From Vibrio sp. (GTDB taxonomy: Bacteria > Pseudomonadota > Gammaproteobacteria > Enterobacterales > Vibrionaceae), in the NCBI GenBank assembly GCA_028131545.1, contig JAOICL010000002.1, forward strand, positions 1 to 64,000: a stretch of 64,000 nt of DNA, read 5' to 3'. Each line of letters begins with the position of its first letter. Within the stretch, counting starts at the first letter, position 1. This document shows positions 17,088 through 27,335 of the stretch, piece by piece. Under the pieces are notes generated by a model. It had not been told where the DNA came from, made no database searches, and was given only the letters and a program-made list of their open reading frames with translations. The position numbers and the translations under genes were made by a program.

Positions 17088-17789
17088 ATGCGTTTAGATA
17101 AATATTTATGTGATGCTCTTGGAGCAACCCGAAGAGAAGCGACCAAGATCATTAAAAGCGGTGATGTTACCGTTGATGAGCAAATTCAAAAATCGGGATC
17201 GTTTAAAGTCAAAGACGGCGCTCGCGTTGAATGGCAAGATCGCGAAATTAAAGCCCCTGGACCTCGATATATTATGTTATTTAAGCCTGACGGCTTTGTA
17301 TGTTCGCATGAAGATGGTTTTAATCAAACAGCATTTATGTTGCTAGATGAAGTTAAAATGGACTGCTTGCATTTCGCTGGACGACTTGATGTGGATACAA
17401 CCGGTCTCGTGTTAATTACTGATGATGGAAAGTGGTCACATCGTATTACTTCACCAAAGCATAAATGTGAGAAAGTATATCGAGTGTGGTTAGCTGATCC
17501 ATTAGAAGCTCATTATACCGAAGAGTTTGAAAACGGTATTTTACTCCGTAGTGAAAATGAGCCAACCTTACCAGCAAAGCTGGAGATCGTTGATGAGGAA
17601 GAAAAAGAAGTCTTACTGACTATCACTGAAGGAAAATATCATCAAGTGAAGCGTATGTTTGCGGCATTAGGTAATAAAGTTGAACATCTACATCGCGAGC
17701 AGATTGGTGCTATTGAACTCGATGAAGCACTAGAACCGGGTGAATATCGCTTTTTAACAGAAGATGAAGTCGCTTCTGTTTGGAAGTAA
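17088..17789 (+). CDS. rsuA: 16S rRNA pseudouridine(516) synthase
   Basis: 233 residues. An N-terminal S4 RNA-binding domain (MRLDKYLCDALGATRREATKII) is followed by the catalytic domain with GRLDVDTTGLVL, in which Asp101 is the expected nucleophile, and by KYHQVKRMFAALGN. Length and motifs match RsuA rather than RluE/RluB. It isomerises U516 of 16S rRNA during 30S assembly. The neighbours radD (divergent) and bcr (downstream) are the same as in E. coli, supporting orthology. Confidence 0.94.
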   Translation: MRLDKYLCDALGATRREATKIIKSGDVTVDEQIQKSGSFKVKDGARVEWQDREIKAPGPRYIMLFKPDGFVCSHEDGFNQTAFMLLDEVKMDCLHFAGRLDVDTTGLVLITDDGKWSHRITSPKHKCEKVYRVWLADPLEAHYTEEFENGILLRSENEPTLPAKLEIVDEEEKEVLLTITEGKYHQVKRMFAALGNKVEHLHREQIGAIELDEALEPGEYRFLTEDEVASVWK

Positions 17790-17856
17790 TGTTTGAGCTG
17801 TTGGGAAATACTATGTTAACTGCTTAAACCAAATTATTCGCATCAGGATTAAAACC

Positions 17857-17992
17857 TCTTGGTGTATTAAATTCATTGGTTTATTAGATACATTGGTTTA
17901 TTAAATACATTGGTGTATCAAGCGCACTGGTGTATTAAGTGCATTGGTTTATTAAGTACCTAATTTTATTAAATAGATAGGTCTTTTAGTGT
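17857..17992 (+). repeat. 17-bp tandem repeat, eight copies
   Basis: Eight contiguous 17-bp units; copies 2, 3 and 6 read CATTGGTTTATTAGATA, CATTGGTTTATTAAATA and CATTGGTTTATTAAGTA. Copies 1, 4 and 5 carry GGTGTAT in place of GGTTTAT, and the last two are degenerate. The array fills most of the rsuA-bcr spacer. Confidence 0.9.
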
Positions 17993-18049
17993 ACCGAGCA
18001 GTATGTAATGTACTGTATATCAAGTACAGAATGTGAGGTACAAACCATA

Positions 18050-19252
18050 ATGACGAAGGATAACCACCCTAAAAATACACTACATGCTGGTGTGTTTTTA
18101 TTTTTAATACTCGGTGCAATCAGTGCATTGACTCCCTTTGCTATTGATATGTATTTGCCATCAATGCCAACAATCGCAAAAGATTTGAATGTGGAAGCCA
18201 GTGCAGTGCAATTTACGCTCACGGCATATACATTAGGTTTTGCCTTTGGTCAGGTGATTAATGGTCCTTTAGCGGACAGCTACGGGCGACGACCGGTCTT
18301 GTTGATTGGTTCGTGTTTATTTACTGTCGCTGCCGTAATGAGTGCGATGAGTACTGGTATCGAAGAATTAACACTCATTCGAGTGCTTCAAGGGTTCGCT
18401 GGTGCGGCGTCTGCTGTGATTATTCAAGCATTAACGCGTGATTTGTTTGATAAAGAAGATTTTGCTAGGGCGATGTCCTTTGTCACACTGGTTATGATGG
18501 TTGCTCCTTTAATCGCACCGATGATTGGTGGTTATTTTGCTGTTTGGTTTGGTTGGCGTTCTATCTTTTGGTTTCTGGCGGCGTATGCATTTATCGTTGT
18601 CATCTTAATTGCCTTTAAAATCCCAGAAACCTTAAAAGAGGAAAATAAACAACCATTACGCTTTAAAACGATTATACGAAACTTTGTTCGTTTAATTCGC
18701 AATCCAGTTGCCTTTGGCATCATTATGACCGGCGCATTTTCCTTCTCTGGCATGTTCGTCTTTTTGACTACAGGCTCATTTGTTTACATCGGTGTGTTTG
18801 GGGTCACTCCAGAAGTCTTTGGCTATTTGTTTGGCTTGAATGTGTTAACGCTGGTAGTGATGACGCTCATTAATGGTCGATTTGTTAAAAAAGTGGGCTC
18901 CCACACGATGCTACGCTTTGGATTAACGATAAAAGCGATTTCCGCATTAGGCCTTTTTTCTGCTTGGGGCTTTGATTGGGGGCTATGGGGTATTGTTCCC
19001 TTCGTTATGCTGTATATCGGCACATTATCGACTATCGGAAGTAATACATCGGGGTTATTACTGAGCAGCTATCCCCATATGGCTGGTACGGCCGCTTCGT
19101 TATCGGGCTCACTTCGATTTGGTATTGGTGGTGCAATTGGTGGTTTAGTCGCTTTATTGCCTACTTATGAAATTTGGCCTATGGTACTCACTATGAGTCT
19201 ATGTGCTGTTATATCCATTCTTTTTTATTTTACGCTAGGGCGTAAAGCTTAA
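18050..19252 (+). CDS. bcr: Bcr/CflA family multidrug efflux MFS transporter
   Basis: 400 residues from ATG 18050 (GAGG about 11 bases upstream), starting MTKDNHPKNTLHAGVFLFLI. Twelve predicted helices. Diagnostic motifs are ALTPFAIDMYLPSMPTIA at helix 1 (motif D1 of 12-helix drug exporters) and GPLADSYGRRPVLLIG (MFS motif A). In E. coli Bcr confers bicyclomycin resistance and exports cysteine-type compounds, and lies after rsuA as here. Proton-driven exporter of the inner membrane. Confidence 0.9.
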   Translation: MTKDNHPKNTLHAGVFLFLILGAISALTPFAIDMYLPSMPTIAKDLNVEASAVQFTLTAYTLGFAFGQVINGPLADSYGRRPVLLIGSCLFTVAAVMSAMSTGIEELTLIRVLQGFAGAASAVIIQALTRDLFDKEDFARAMSFVTLVMMVAPLIAPMIGGYFAVWFGWRSIFWFLAAYAFIVVILIAFKIPETLKEENKQPLRFKTIIRNFVRLIRNPVAFGIIMTGAFSFSGMFVFLTTGSFVYIGVFGVTPEVFGYLFGLNVLTLVVMTLINGRFVKKVGSHTMLRFGLTIKAISALGLFSAWGFDWGLWGIVPFVMLYIGTLSTIGSNTSGLLLSSYPHMAGTAASLSGSLRFGIGGAIGGLVALLPTYEIWPMVLTMSLCAVISILFYFTLGRKA

Positions 19253-19270
19253 ATATAATCCTGAGGAACA

Positions 19271-19924
19271 ATGATGAGTTATACCCGAGATATTCAAACG
19301 GTCGTTAATGATGCTTTAAGTGAATTAAAGGATCGACATGATAACGGTAAAGTACCTAATTCTCCGGTGTCGAATAATCATTTTCTTGTGCGTTGGATTA
19401 CAACAGCAATAAAGAAACAAACTTATTCCACAATAGTCGCTAAAAACTTAATTCAATGGCAGAAGCAAGGACGTTCAAAAGGCACGAGTGCCGGTGTTGA
19501 AACGCAATTTAAGCGTATTTCTGCTTTTTATGCTCAGATGCTAAACGATGAGAACAATGCTATTACAGACGCAAGAATAGAGCGATTTTTAGATGCAATG
19601 GAAGAAGCTGATTGGGAAGTATCAACGTCAGAGCCATTACTGCGTGGCGGGAAGGTACAGATATTCACTGATGGCCAAGACTCGCTTGCTTTATGTGCAG
19701 ACCAATGTGATGATTGCTTTGAAGGTGAAAATCTAACCAAAAAGATGAGTTTCTTTGTTCGTGGAAATCATCAAAAATTCATAGATATTGTATCGGAACA
19801 TGGATTTTTAGTTCATAAAGTGACCGATTATAAATCTAACGTGAAGTATCATGGGGAGTATTGGATATTCCCTCAAAATGAAGGCGATCGCATCGCAGAA
19901 ATCCCGATGAATTTCCAAGCGTAA
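19271..19924 (+). CDS. DUF2913-like protein
   Basis: 217 residues. It starts 18 bases after bcr and has GAGGAAC before the tandem ATGs, so the two are probably co-transcribed. The opening YTRDIQTVVNDALSELKDRHDNGK, followed by PVSNNHFLVRWITTAIK, matches my memory of the DUF2913 family common in vibrios; no search was possible. A short Cys cluster CADQCDDC lies near residue 140. No membrane segment. Function unknown. Confidence 0.72.
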   Translation: MMSYTRDIQTVVNDALSELKDRHDNGKVPNSPVSNNHFLVRWITTAIKKQTYSTIVAKNLIQWQKQGRSKGTSAGVETQFKRISAFYAQMLNDENNAITDARIERFLDAMEEADWEVSTSEPLLRGGKVQIFTDGQDSLALCADQCDDCFEGENLTKKMSFFVRGNHQKFIDIVSEHGFLVHKVTDYKSNVKYHGEYWIFPQNEGDRIAEIPMNFQA

Positions 19925-20050
19925 TGTTAGCGTTGTTTTTGATTAGTCATTAAATATTAGTTATTGAATATGTGTAGATTTAGCTACAGCTGTTTAGGTT
20001 GTGGCTTTTTCTTTTTTAGCGGTACTCCTACATTCTTATAGATTGAAAAT

Positions 20051-21427
20051 ATGCTTACAACATTACAGCTTGCTTATCAGCACACAAAAGGTGATTACTT
20101 ACGTAAGTTAATTGCAATAGCGATCCCTATTACCATACAGAACATACTTATCTCTAGCCGTGGTTTGGTCGATGCCGTTATGCTTGCTCAATTGGGCGAA
20201 GCTGAAATTGCAGCGATAGGGGTTGCATCAAAAGCCGCGTTTATAGCCATTATTATGATTGTTGGTATGACAACGGGTGGCTCTTTGCTTATTGCCCAGT
20301 ATTGGGGAGCGAATGAAAAGGGAGGCATTAGGCGGAGTACCGCATTAACCGTCATGACGAGTTTGATGTTAGCGAGTGGTATTGTTGCTTTTTTTCTAAT
20401 GTTCTCTGAAAACGTTATGGCGCTGGCAACCGATTCGCAAGATATTATTCAATATGGTAGCGATTATCTCGTTTATTCTTCATTTAGCCTCATTGCGATA
20501 GCTTATGCTGCCAGTATGGCTGCAGCGCTGCGTTCGGTACATAAACCAGGAGTCAGTACTTTTTTTAGTGGCGTGGGTATCTTTGCGAATGTCTTCCTGA
20601 ACTGGGTATTAATTTTTGGTAATTTAGGGTTTCCGGAAATGGGCATTAAGGGTGCAGCTATTGCAACGGTGATGAGTGCATTTTTGGAAGCCATCTTATT
20701 AACGATCTATGTGTATGGTCGTAAACATTTACTCGCTTTCTCATTTTACGATATTGTGAGTAGCCTGCAAATTGACGAGATTAAACGATTTGTTTCTTTA
20801 TCACTTCCAGTCACCATTAATTTTCTTTTTTGGTCGGGCGGACTCTTTGCCTATAACGTTATCATGGGGCAAACTGGTAGTCAGGGCTTAGCAGCATTAT
20901 CGGCCATTAACCCCGTTGAATCCATGTCATTGAGTTTTCTGATCGGCATTGCGAGTGCGTCTTCTGTATTAGTTGGCAATCAAATTGGTGCAAAGAAATA
21001 TGAAGAAGTATTTTATCAGGCGATAGGAACGTGTTTATTTAACTTTATTATCGGAGTGATATGTAGTGCATCACTTTGGTTAATGAAAGGATTCGTATTA
21101 GGTGCATTTACAGGGTTAAGCCCCGAAACTTATGCAATTGCTGAAAAGTTTTATCTGATTTTCTGTATTGGTATTATGGTTCGAGCGATTCCAATTACAA
21201 CGATTGTCGGGATCCTAAGAGCAGGGGGTGACATTCGATATTGCTTCTATCAAGACATCATTGCACAGTGGGGTATCGCGGTACCGTTATCATTCCTTGG
21301 TGCATTTTGGTTTGGTCTAGAACCACACTGGGTTTATTTACTTTTTCTTTCTGAAGAATTGTTTAAGTGCTTTACGGCTAGCTATAGAATGTTGACTAAA
21401 AAATGGATTAAAAACTTGATTAGTTAG
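20051..21427 (+). CDS. MATE family efflux transporter
   Basis: 458 residues with twelve predicted membrane helices arranged as two MatE repeats. Conserved segments include IAIPITIQNILISSRGLVDAVMLAQLGEAEIAAIGVA at the N-terminus and LSLPVTINFLFWSGGLFAYNVIMGQTGSQGLAALSAI at the start of the second half. Family members exchange Na+ or H+ for cationic drugs or metabolites across the inner membrane. Substrate not predictable. Monocistronic. Confidence 0.92.
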   Translation: MLTTLQLAYQHTKGDYLRKLIAIAIPITIQNILISSRGLVDAVMLAQLGEAEIAAIGVASKAAFIAIIMIVGMTTGGSLLIAQYWGANEKGGIRRSTALTVMTSLMLASGIVAFFLMFSENVMALATDSQDIIQYGSDYLVYSSFSLIAIAYAASMAAALRSVHKPGVSTFFSGVGIFANVFLNWVLIFGNLGFPEMGIKGAAIATVMSAFLEAILLTIYVYGRKHLLAFSFYDIVSSLQIDEIKRFVSLSLPVTINFLFWSGGLFAYNVIMGQTGSQGLAALSAINPVESMSLSFLIGIASASSVLVGNQIGAKKYEEVFYQAIGTCLFNFIIGVICSASLWLMKGFVLGAFTGLSPETYAIAEKFYLIFCIGIMVRAIPITTIVGILRAGGDIRYCFYQDIIAQWGIAVPLSFLGAFWFGLEPHWVYLLFLSEELFKCFTASYRMLTKKWIKNLIS

Positions 21428-21527
21428 ATGAAATTGAGTGAATATTGTAAAAGTTTAGGCTTGATATACTGATTATGTTAGACTGCAAGCCTCTTTATCT
21501 TATACCGAATTTGACCTGAGTTACCCC

Positions 21528-22199
21528 ATGCTGAAAATAATAAATTTATGTAAAGGCTACCTTGATGGAAACGAATTTCATCCTGTATTACAAGGTGCTG
21601 AACTTAATTTACAAGTAGGCGAGCAAGTGGCTTTAATGGGAGAAAGTGGGTCTGGCAAAAGCACTTTATTAAACTTGATTGCAGGTTTAGATAAGGTGGA
21701 TAGTGGTGAAATTTCTATTGATGATTTCAATGTCCATACATCAAAACAAAGTATTCGAACGTCTTATCGCCGTAATAATATCGGTTTGATTTTCCAACAG
21801 TTTAATCTTATTCCAACCCTTAATATCGCTGATAATATACGTTTTTGCCGGCAGATCAAAGGATTACCAGAAGACCAAGGTTTGTGGTTGCAGATTATAT
21901 CGGCACTCGATTTAATCCCTTTGTTGAGCCGTTATCCAGAAGAAGTCTCTGGTGGACAACAACAACGAGCTGCAATTGCACGTGCATTATATATGGAACC
22001 AAAACTTCTATTAGCCGATGAGCCGACAGGAAGTTTAGATGAAAAAAATGCCGAAGCAGTAATGAGATTACTTATTTCATTAACTCGCCAGCTCGATTGT
22101 ACTTTATTACTAGTGACACACAGTGAAAAAGTAGCGGGTCATATGGAAAGTATCATAAAGCTACAAGGGGGACACTTAAATGTTGTGGCCCGTCACTAA
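21528..22199 (+). CDS. ABC transporter ATP-binding protein (LolD/YbbA type)
   Basis: 223 residues with every ABC motif: Walker A GESGSGKST, Q-loop FQQFNLIPTLN, signature VSGGQQQRAAIARAL, Walker B LLLADEPTGSLDE and the H-loop VTHSE. The MacB/LolD/YbbA subgroup typically energises FtsX-type permeases that act mechanically on periplasmic or membrane lipids and lipoproteins. Its end overlaps the permease gene by 20 bases, so the two are translationally coupled. Confidence 0.92.
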   Translation: MLKIINLCKGYLDGNEFHPVLQGAELNLQVGEQVALMGESGSGKSTLLNLIAGLDKVDSGEISIDDFNVHTSKQSIRTSYRRNNIGLIFQQFNLIPTLNIADNIRFCRQIKGLPEDQGLWLQIISALDLIPLLSRYPEEVSGGQQQRAAIARALYMEPKLLLADEPTGSLDEKNAEAVMRLLISLTRQLDCTLLLVTHSEKVAGHMESIIKLQGGHLNVVARH

Positions 22200-24636
22200 A
22201 GCTTTAATAGGGCACTATCGTCGCTACCCATTTCAGTTAGCTCTTGTCATTTTAGGTCTCACTTTAGGTGTTTCGCTGTTAGTAGGCGTTCAAACAGTGA
22301 ATCGGCATGCTGAAAAAAGCTACCATCATGGTGAAAAACTCTTTTCTGACCCACTCCCTTATCGTATCCGCTCTAAAAGGGTCTTACAGAGAATCCCAAA
22401 CCAAGTTTTTGCTCAAATAACGAGAAATGAAGAGTTTGGGCAGTGTTTACCCTTTGAAAGTGTAAAGGTCACCTCCCTTATCGGAACAGATATCGCGTTA
22501 TCTGGTGTTGATATACAAGGCATGAGAAGTCTTGCTTTTATGCTGGACGAGAAAAATCGACAGTTAATCTCATTACTCGATCAACCCGAGAGAGTTATTT
22601 TAAGTCAAGCTTTGGCGGAACAGCTGCATGTTAAAGATGGGGGCTTTGTTACGTTAAAAGACGGTATCAATATCGGGCCTGTACAAATTGATACCAAAGG
22701 GTTACTTGATGGATTACGCGGGATTACCGATATCACACAGCTGCATAAGATCAGTAAAAGTGCCGGTATATCGGAAATTGCCTGTACCGACATGGGCTAT
22801 GTTGCCAGTCGTAAGTTAAAACGTTTATTACCGGAATCATTGCTATTAACTCGTAGCTCCCGTCCTGAATTAAGCACGTTATCCAATGCATTTAATAATA
22901 ACCTATTCTCAATGGGGTTATTGGCGTTTATTGTTGGGCTGTTTATTTATTACCAAGCGATGTCTTTGATTATGCTTCAAAGGCAGAATCTAGTGGGCAC
23001 ATTACGTCAAATGGGTGTATCAAGCATTCAGTTAACTAAAGCTATCTTAGGCGAAATCTTCCTGTTGGTGATCGTCAGTTGGGCATTAGGGAATATCTTA
23101 GGATTAGTACTCGCACACTATTTAATACCGAATGTATCGTTAGCCGTGGGTGAATTATACAATATTAACGTATCGTTAGATGTTGAATGGGATTGGTTAA
23201 CGTCTCTAGCAAGCTTTATATTGGTTTTATCTGGGGCTTTAGTCTCTTGTTTCTGGCCATTATTTCGTTTATTACGATCTCAACCAAATCGTTTAACGCC
23301 TAAGTTATCTCTTGTTCGTTTTGCTGGTACTGAGTTTGCTTTACAGGCTTACATCGCATGCTTCCTAGGCTTGGTTGCAGTGGGGTTACATCAATTACCT
23401 CAAAATCTGAATACCGGCTATGGCATTATTGTTCTTACATTACTCAGTGTGACGTTGTTTACCCCATTTTTGATCTGGCGTTTTTTCACCAGTTTTTCAG
23501 CCAGTGTCCATTGGTTGAAAGTCAGATGGTTTTTTTCTGATGCTGCTGCGAATATGAGCTTTCGAGGCGTTGCTACGATGGGATTCATGTTAGCGATGAC
23601 CGCCAATATTAGTATTGAAACTATGATCGGAAGTTTTAAAGAAACAACAAATCGTTGGGTCAATCAACACTTTGCCGCTGACCTTTATATTTATCCAACG
23701 TATGATATTTCAAGAGACATGACGTTATGGCTTAATAATAATGCCAATGTTGAAAAGTTATGGTTACGTTGGGAAAGAGAAGTATTAACCAATAATGGTC
23801 CAATTCAGTTGGTGAGTATTGGTGATTCTGAAGATGAAATGCAATCCATTTCAATTAAAGTTGGTGCTCCAAACTATTGGTATCATTTACACCATGGCAA
23901 AGCCATTATGATCAGTGAATCAATGTCTGAAAAACTGTCATTAAAAGTCGGCGATTTTATTGATTTCCCAAATCCATTAGGTAATAAATGGCAAGTAGCG
24001 GGCATTTATTATGATTATGGTAACCCGTATAACCAAGTACTCTTGTCTCATCGAAATTGGTTATATGCATTTGCGGGTCTAGGGACCGTCGCTTATGGCG
24101 TGGTGTTACATGATGATACTAAACATTTAGAGTTTAAACACAGTCTAGAGAAAGAATTTAACCTCAATTCAGAACGTGTCTTTGATCATAACCATGTGAA
24201 TAGTTTAACGATGAGGGTTTTCAATCGTACCTTTGATATTGCTAACACATTAGGGAAAATTACACTATTTATCGCAGTCTTAGGGATCTTCTTCTCAACA
24301 ATAGCAGGGGAACTAACTAAGCAAAAACATGTCGCATTATTACGGTGTTTAGGCGTATCACGGCGATCGTTGTTGTTTACTGGGTGTTTACAACTGGCTT
24401 TATCGGCGTTGATTTCAATTATGATTGCGTTACCTTTGGGATTAATGCTAGCTGAGTTATTGGTTGAAGTGATTATCCTTCCGGCCTTTGGATGGCGTTT
24501 ACAGTTGACCTTTATGCTTGAGGAATACATATCTGCGATTCTTTGGGCTATGTTTGCAGTTGTATTAGCAGGGGCGATACCGTTATTAAAAGCAGTAAGA
24601 AAGTTACCTATGGAATCATTTCGACGAGCGCTATGA
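22180..24636 (+). CDS. FtsX-like ABC transporter permease
   Basis: 818 residues. One helix near the N-terminus (LALVILGLTLGVSLLVG) is followed by a periplasmic domain, then FtsX-type helix sets around 240-350 and 700-810 with helices between. The size resembles E. coli YbbP (804 residues), so the pair is YbbA-YbbP-like; other possibilities are LolC/E-like or exporter families. It starts within the ATPase gene. Cargo unknown. No third (outer-membrane or periplasmic adaptor) gene is adjacent. Confidence 0.87.
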   Translation: MLWPVTKALIGHYRRYPFQLALVILGLTLGVSLLVGVQTVNRHAEKSYHHGEKLFSDPLPYRIRSKRVLQRIPNQVFAQITRNEEFGQCLPFESVKVTSLIGTDIALSGVDIQGMRSLAFMLDEKNRQLISLLDQPERVILSQALAEQLHVKDGGFVTLKDGINIGPVQIDTKGLLDGLRGITDITQLHKISKSAGISEIACTDMGYVASRKLKRLLPESLLLTRSSRPELSTLSNAFNNNLFSMGLLAFIVGLFIYYQAMSLIMLQRQNLVGTLRQMGVSSIQLTKAILGEIFLLVIVSWALGNILGLVLAHYLIPNVSLAVGELYNINVSLDVEWDWLTSLASFILVLSGALVSCFWPLFRLLRSQPNRLTPKLSLVRFAGTEFALQAYIACFLGLVAVGLHQLPQNLNTGYGIIVLTLLSVTLFTPFLIWRFFTSFSASVHWLKVRWFFSDAAANMSFRGVATMGFMLAMTANISIETMIGSFKETTNRWVNQHFAADLYIYPTYDISRDMTLWLNNNANVEKLWLRWEREVLTNNGPIQLVSIGDSEDEMQSISIKVGAPNYWYHLHHGKAIMISESMSEKLSLKVGDFIDFPNPLGNKWQVAGIYYDYGNPYNQVLLSHRNWLYAFAGLGTVAYGVVLHDDTKHLEFKHSLEKEFNLNSERVFDHNHVNSLTMRVFNRTFDIANTLGKITLFIAVLGIFFSTIAGELTKQKHVALLRCLGVSRRSLLFTGCLQLALSALISIMIALPLGLMLAELLVEVIILPAFGWRLQLTFMLEEYISAILWAMFAVVLAGAIPLLKAVRKLPMESFRRAL

Positions 24637-24743
24637 GTTGAGTTTCATAAGCTTAATTCTTTATTTTGAATGACTTCATGTTTTATGGAACTCTTCTATA
24701 CTTCAAATTGGAATTGTACAGTAGTTAATAGGATGGATTATTC

Positions 24744-25889
24744 ATGGGGCAATTGTTGCGTCGTTTATTTCAATTAGAATCATCAGGCGGCATTATTCTT
24801 GTCGTTGCCGCTATTTGCGCAATGCTAGTAGCTAACTCAGGTCTTAATGAGACTTATCAAGGCGTACTGCATACTAAAATATTAGGGTTATCATTTGCAC
24901 ATTGGGTTAATGATGGCTTAATGGCTATTTTCTTTCTTCTTATTGGTTTAGAAGTGAAAAGAGAGCTAATGGAAGGGGCGTTAAAGTCAAAAGAAACGGC
25001 GATATTCCCTGCTATTGCTGCACTTGGGGGCATGTTGGCTCCAGCACTTGTTTATGTTTTGTTTAACTATGACGATCCAACGGCAACAAAAGGGTGGGCT
25101 ATCCCCGCTGCAACGGATATTGCATTTGCATTAGGCATTATGGCTTTATTAGGTTCTCGAGTGCCGGTTTCTCTAAAAGTATTCTTACTTGCCCTAGCCA
25201 TCATTGATGATCTTGGTGTCATTGTTATTATTGCTTTATTTTACACCACAGAGTTGTCAACAATGGCTTTAGCGATTGGCTTTGTGATGACTGGGCTGCT
25301 GTATTATCTTAATGCGAAAGAAGTGACCAAGTTAACACCTTATCTTATTATTGGTGGTATTCTTTGGATTGCGGTGTTGCAATCAGGGGTACACGCGACG
25401 TTAGCGGGTGTTCTTATCGGATTCTCTATTCCTTTAAAAGGGGATAAACCAGAGCACTCTCCACTTAAGCATTTAGAACATGCTTTACATCCTTATACTG
25501 CTTTCTTCATTCTGCCTATATTTGCGTTTGCGAATGCAGGGGTATCATTGGATGGCATTTCAGCTTCAGATATTTTAACCAGCATCCCATTAGGTGTGGG
25601 CTTAGGACTATTATTGGGTAAACCGATCGGCATCTTTTTGTTTAGCTGGTTATCAGTGAAGTTTGGTATTGCTAAGTTGCCAGAAAATATTAATTTTGTG
25701 CATATTTTCGCTGTATCGGTGTTGTGTGGTATTGGTTTTACGATGTCTATCTTTATCTCGACACTGGCATTTGGTTACGATAATCCGCAATATGATACCT
25801 ATGCACGATTGGGTATTTTATTAGGTTCAACCATTGCTGCTATATTAGGCTATATCTTATTAAGAGTGTCTTTAAAGCCAGTGAAGTAA
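24744..25889 (+). CDS. nhaA: Na+/H+ antiporter NhaA
   Basis: 381 residues, with NhaA sequence throughout: [19 protein letters not shown], the helix IV motif [13 protein letters not shown] with Asp125, and the transport pair Asp155/Asp156 in [15 protein letters not shown] (E. coli Asp133, Asp163, Asp164). Electrogenic inner-membrane exchanger (two H+ in per Na+ out) used for sodium and alkaline pH tolerance, fitting a marine bacterium. No nhaR neighbour. Confidence 0.95.
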   Translation: MGQLLRRLFQLESSGGIILVVAAICAMLVANSGLNETYQGVLHTKILGLSFAHWVNDGLMAIFFLLIGLEVKRELMEGALKSKETAIFPAIAALGGMLAPALVYVLFNYDDPTATKGWAIPAATDIAFALGIMALLGSRVPVSLKVFLLALAIIDDLGVIVIIALFYTTELSTMALAIGFVMTGLLYYLNAKEVTKLTPYLIIGGILWIAVLQSGVHATLAGVLIGFSIPLKGDKPEHSPLKHLEHALHPYTAFFILPIFAFANAGVSLDGISASDILTSIPLGVGLGLLLGKPIGIFLFSWLSVKFGIAKLPENINFVHIFAVSVLCGIGFTMSIFISTLAFGYDNPQYDTYARLGILLGSTIAAILGYILLRVSLKPVK

Positions 25890-25919
25890 ACGTATTGTCA
25901 TCATTAAAAGGAGGTTTTT

Positions 25920-27128
25920 GTGTTAAAAATTGCAATGCTTAGTACAGGGGAAGAAGTATTACATGGTGATATTGTTGACACAAATGCCTCATGGTTATCG
26001 GACCTGTTTTTTCAACAGGGCTTTCCATTATGCAAACGCTCGACGGTGGGTGATGAGTTAGAAAGCCTTAGAGATGAATTTCTGTTGCTTAGCTTTAATC
26101 ATAATATTGTGATTGTAAATGGCGGTTTAGGTCCAACAACCGATGACGTGACAGCCGAAGCCGCAGCCGAAGCGGCAGATGAACATTTGAAATTGTTTGA
26201 TGAATGGGTCAGTGAGATGGATATGTTTTTTCGAAAGAGAAAAGTACCCATGTCAGACAGTAATCTTAAACAAGCGTTACTCCCTCAATCTTGTACTATT
26301 ATCCCGAATCCAGTCGGAACCGCATGCGGTTTTAAAATGACAATTAATGATTGTTTGTTTTATTTTACGCCAGGTGTTCCTTCTGAATTCCATAAAATGA
26401 CAAACGAACAGATCTTACCTGATTTAAGATCTCACTTTCCTGAACAGCTAGGGAAGCGATGCCATCGTTTTTATACGTTAGGTACATCAGAATCGACACT
26501 AGCAGAGCAGTTAGATAAACTCCCTCTACCTGATGGGTTTATGATTGGATACCGTTCATATATCCCTTATATCGAGGTCAAGGTCTTTGGCCCTGAACAA
26601 CACCCCTTGTTCGAACAAATTATTACTCTTTTCGAAAATACATTAGGGGATTACATTATTTCCAGTGATATTCCTCCTTCAGATGTCATTGGCTATTTAC
26701 TTTCAGATAAACCTCAATCGCTTGTTTTGATAGAGCAATCGACATTAGGCAACTTGACCACACAATTAAGACAATGTGAACGGAATGAGTTTATTAAGCA
26801 CAGCTTGATTTATGGAAAGCTTAATCATGAGAATCAAGATCCTATTGCTCATGTACTTGCACTATCAAAAGCGAGCAAAGATAAGCAATATTCTGACTAT
26901 GTTTTAGTGACGGGTGAAATTGAAGAGAATGTGTTTTCTGTCGCTTTATCGACACCAGATGAAGAATGGGCACAAATATTGAAGTTTAAACGAACCAGAA
27001 ATGCTCAAGATAATGCCACATTAATTACCGCGATTGCGATGGATATGTTGATTCGTTATTTAACCCAACGAACGATTTTTACTGATTATGGTCACTGTCA
27101 AAGATTATCCGAAGCAGGCTATCGTTAA
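25920..27128 (+). CDS. CinA-like protein (YfaY type)
   Basis: 402 residues from GTG 25920 behind a strong AAAAGGAGGT. The N-terminal 170 residues are a molybdopterin-binding/MoaB-like fold: ISTGEEVLHGDIVDTNA-type start (LSTGEEVLHGD), VNGGLGPTTDDVTAEA and YFTPGVPSEF. The C-terminal region, where complete CinA has the NMN deamidase (PncC) domain, lacks the ESCTGG signature and reads IEQSTLGN, so deamidase activity is unlikely. E. coli YfaY is similarly degenerate. In related proteins the first domain is a COG1058 pyrophosphatase. Confidence 0.85.
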   Translation: MLKIAMLSTGEEVLHGDIVDTNASWLSDLFFQQGFPLCKRSTVGDELESLRDEFLLLSFNHNIVIVNGGLGPTTDDVTAEAAAEAADEHLKLFDEWVSEMDMFFRKRKVPMSDSNLKQALLPQSCTIIPNPVGTACGFKMTINDCLFYFTPGVPSEFHKMTNEQILPDLRSHFPEQLGKRCHRFYTLGTSESTLAEQLDKLPLPDGFMIGYRSYIPYIEVKVFGPEQHPLFEQIITLFENTLGDYIISSDIPPSDVIGYLLSDKPQSLVLIEQSTLGNLTTQLRQCERNEFIKHSLIYGKLNHENQDPIAHVLALSKASKDKQYSDYVLVTGEIEENVFSVALSTPDEEWAQILKFKRTRNAQDNATLITAIAMDMLIRYLTQRTIFTDYGHCQRLSEAGYR

Positions 27129-27215
27129 TAATAATGACTTTGAGTCTGAAGGGATTTAACTCTCAGCAGACATTATCTTATAAATTACTCATTGTGTTAA
27201 TGTTATATTAAGATT

Positions 27216-27246
27216 GAGCTTGATGCCCTGCATTAAGCTCTTTTTT
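27216..27246 (+). terminator. Intrinsic terminator after the cinA-like gene
   Basis: GAGCTT-g-ATG (27216-27225) pairs with CAT-t-AAGCTC (27231-27240), followed by six Ts. Confidence 0.8.
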
Positions 27247-27335
27247 ATGTCAATATCTACCTATTTTATTTTTCAAAACGATAGGGCTCTTTAGGAACTT
27301 TATCGTTTGATTCTTAATTTCATTTAGGTGTAGAA

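Noticed and set aside
17857-17992. Regular repeats that might be CRISPR
   Set aside because: Units are contiguous 17-mers without spacers, and no cas genes are near.
18011-18029. LexA-like CTGT...ACAG upstream of bcr
   Set aside because: The half-sites are nine bases apart instead of eight, so it does not fit the SOS box.
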